DNA of 5,105 nucleotides, taken from NCBI GenBank assembly GCA_007121975.1, contig SKJO01000098.1, positions 1-5,105 on the forward strand. Reading direction: 5' to 3'. The notes beneath the pieces were generated by a model. It was not told where the DNA came from. It did no database searches and saw only the letters and a program-made list of their open reading frames with translations. This document shows, piece after piece, positions 4,875-5,105 of the stretch. How positions within the stretch are numbered: position 1 is the stretch's first letter; each line of letters starts with the position of its first letter. The position numbers and the translations under genes were made by a program. This DNA comes from Nitriliruptoraceae bacterium (GTDB lineage: Bacteria; Actinomycetota; Nitriliruptoria; Nitriliruptorales; Nitriliruptoraceae).

Positions 4875-5105
4875 GTGAGTGTTGCCTTCCTGCTCTCGGG
4901 CCGCCCGGGTCCCGGGCCCGTCGGGGGCGACGCCGGGGTGGCCCAGGCGGATCTGACGGCGGCCCTTGAGGCCGCACAGGCCCTTCGCCGCCAGCAGATC
5001 GTGCCCGACGCGGTGGCGGGTCAGGGCACCGGCGAGGTGGCGGCCGCGGTGATCGCCGGGGTGCTGACCCCGACCGAGGCCCGGGCGCTGCTCACCGCCC
5101 GGGCC
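4875..5105 (+). CDS. Acyltransferase-like (FabD/PKS AT fold) protein, 5' part, active-site motif degenerate
   Basis: The gene runs off the right edge; 77 residues are visible with no stop. It opens with VAFLLSGRPG, like the FLFSGQGSQ opening of malonyl/acyl-CoA:ACP acyltransferases. LTAALEAAQALRRQQIVPDAVAG (27-49) and GEVAAAVIAGVLTPTEARAL (53-72) then follow the family's helix, nucleophile-elbow strand and next helix. Two things are off. The nucleophile motif GHSxGE reads GQGTGE (49-54), so the catalytic Ser is Gly and its neighbouring His is Gln. The oxyanion-loop GQG reads GRPG. In addition, only about 40 residues separate the opening motif from the elbow, where the family has about 80; a Gly/Pro-rich linker (9-21) fills the gap. 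It therefore looks like a non-catalytic or repurposed relative. The start is well supported by the ribosome site. Family assignment is by motif recognition on a partial protein and remains moderate. Confidence 0.6.
   Translation, partial: MSVAFLLSGRPGPGPVGGDAGVAQADLTAALEAAQALRRQQIVPDAVAGQGTGEVAAAVIAGVLTPTEARALLTARA

Noticed and set aside
4121..4969. 282-codon open frame on the plus strand
   Set aside because: Antisense to kynU over most of its length and out of frame with the acyltransferase-like gene at its end. It is low-complexity Gly/Val/Arg-rich.

Overview
The window comes from a very GC-rich bacterial genome (about 70% GC by eye). Start codons are mixed ATG and GTG, and genes are packed with overlaps or gaps of a few tens of bases. 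The group II truncated haemoglobin and the long SerA (with inter-domain plus ACT domains) both look mycobacterial, which points to Actinomycetota. An M42 hydrolase that resembles the NAGGN (N-acetylglutaminylglutamine amide) osmoprotectant subfamily suggests a salt-adapted, perhaps deep-branching member, but that is inference and no species is claimed.

Left part, plus strand (1-1420): three tightly spaced genes read as one operon continuing from outside the window. They are the 3' end of the M42-family hydrolase, a phosphinothricin-acetyltransferase-like GNAT enzyme that starts inside it (14-nt overlap), and a group II truncated haemoglobin (28-nt gap). After a 66-nt gap comes serA (1487-3070), a full-length D-3-phosphoglycerate dehydrogenase with intact catalytic and predicted serine-feedback residues, the first step of serine synthesis.

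Right part, minus strand (3057-4711): kynU, a complete PLP-dependent kynureninase, is followed by a small four-helix membrane protein whose start overlaps the kynU stop (GTGATG), a probable two-gene transcription unit. The membrane gene runs into serA tail-to-tail with a 14-bp overlap, so no terminator fits between them.

Far right (4712-5105): a 163-bp divergent intergenic region with a TTGACA hexamer, a TGACGTCA palindrome and other CGTCA half-sites separates kynU from a plus-strand gene cut by the window end. That gene has an excellent ribosome binding site. Its 77 visible residues look like a malonyl/acyl-transferase (FabD/PKS AT) fold that is shortened at the N-terminus and has lost the catalytic serine motif (GHSxGE reads GQGTGE). 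This is the most unusual item here. The rest is mostly recognisable metabolism, and I see no RNA genes, insertion sequences, CRISPR arrays or phage features.
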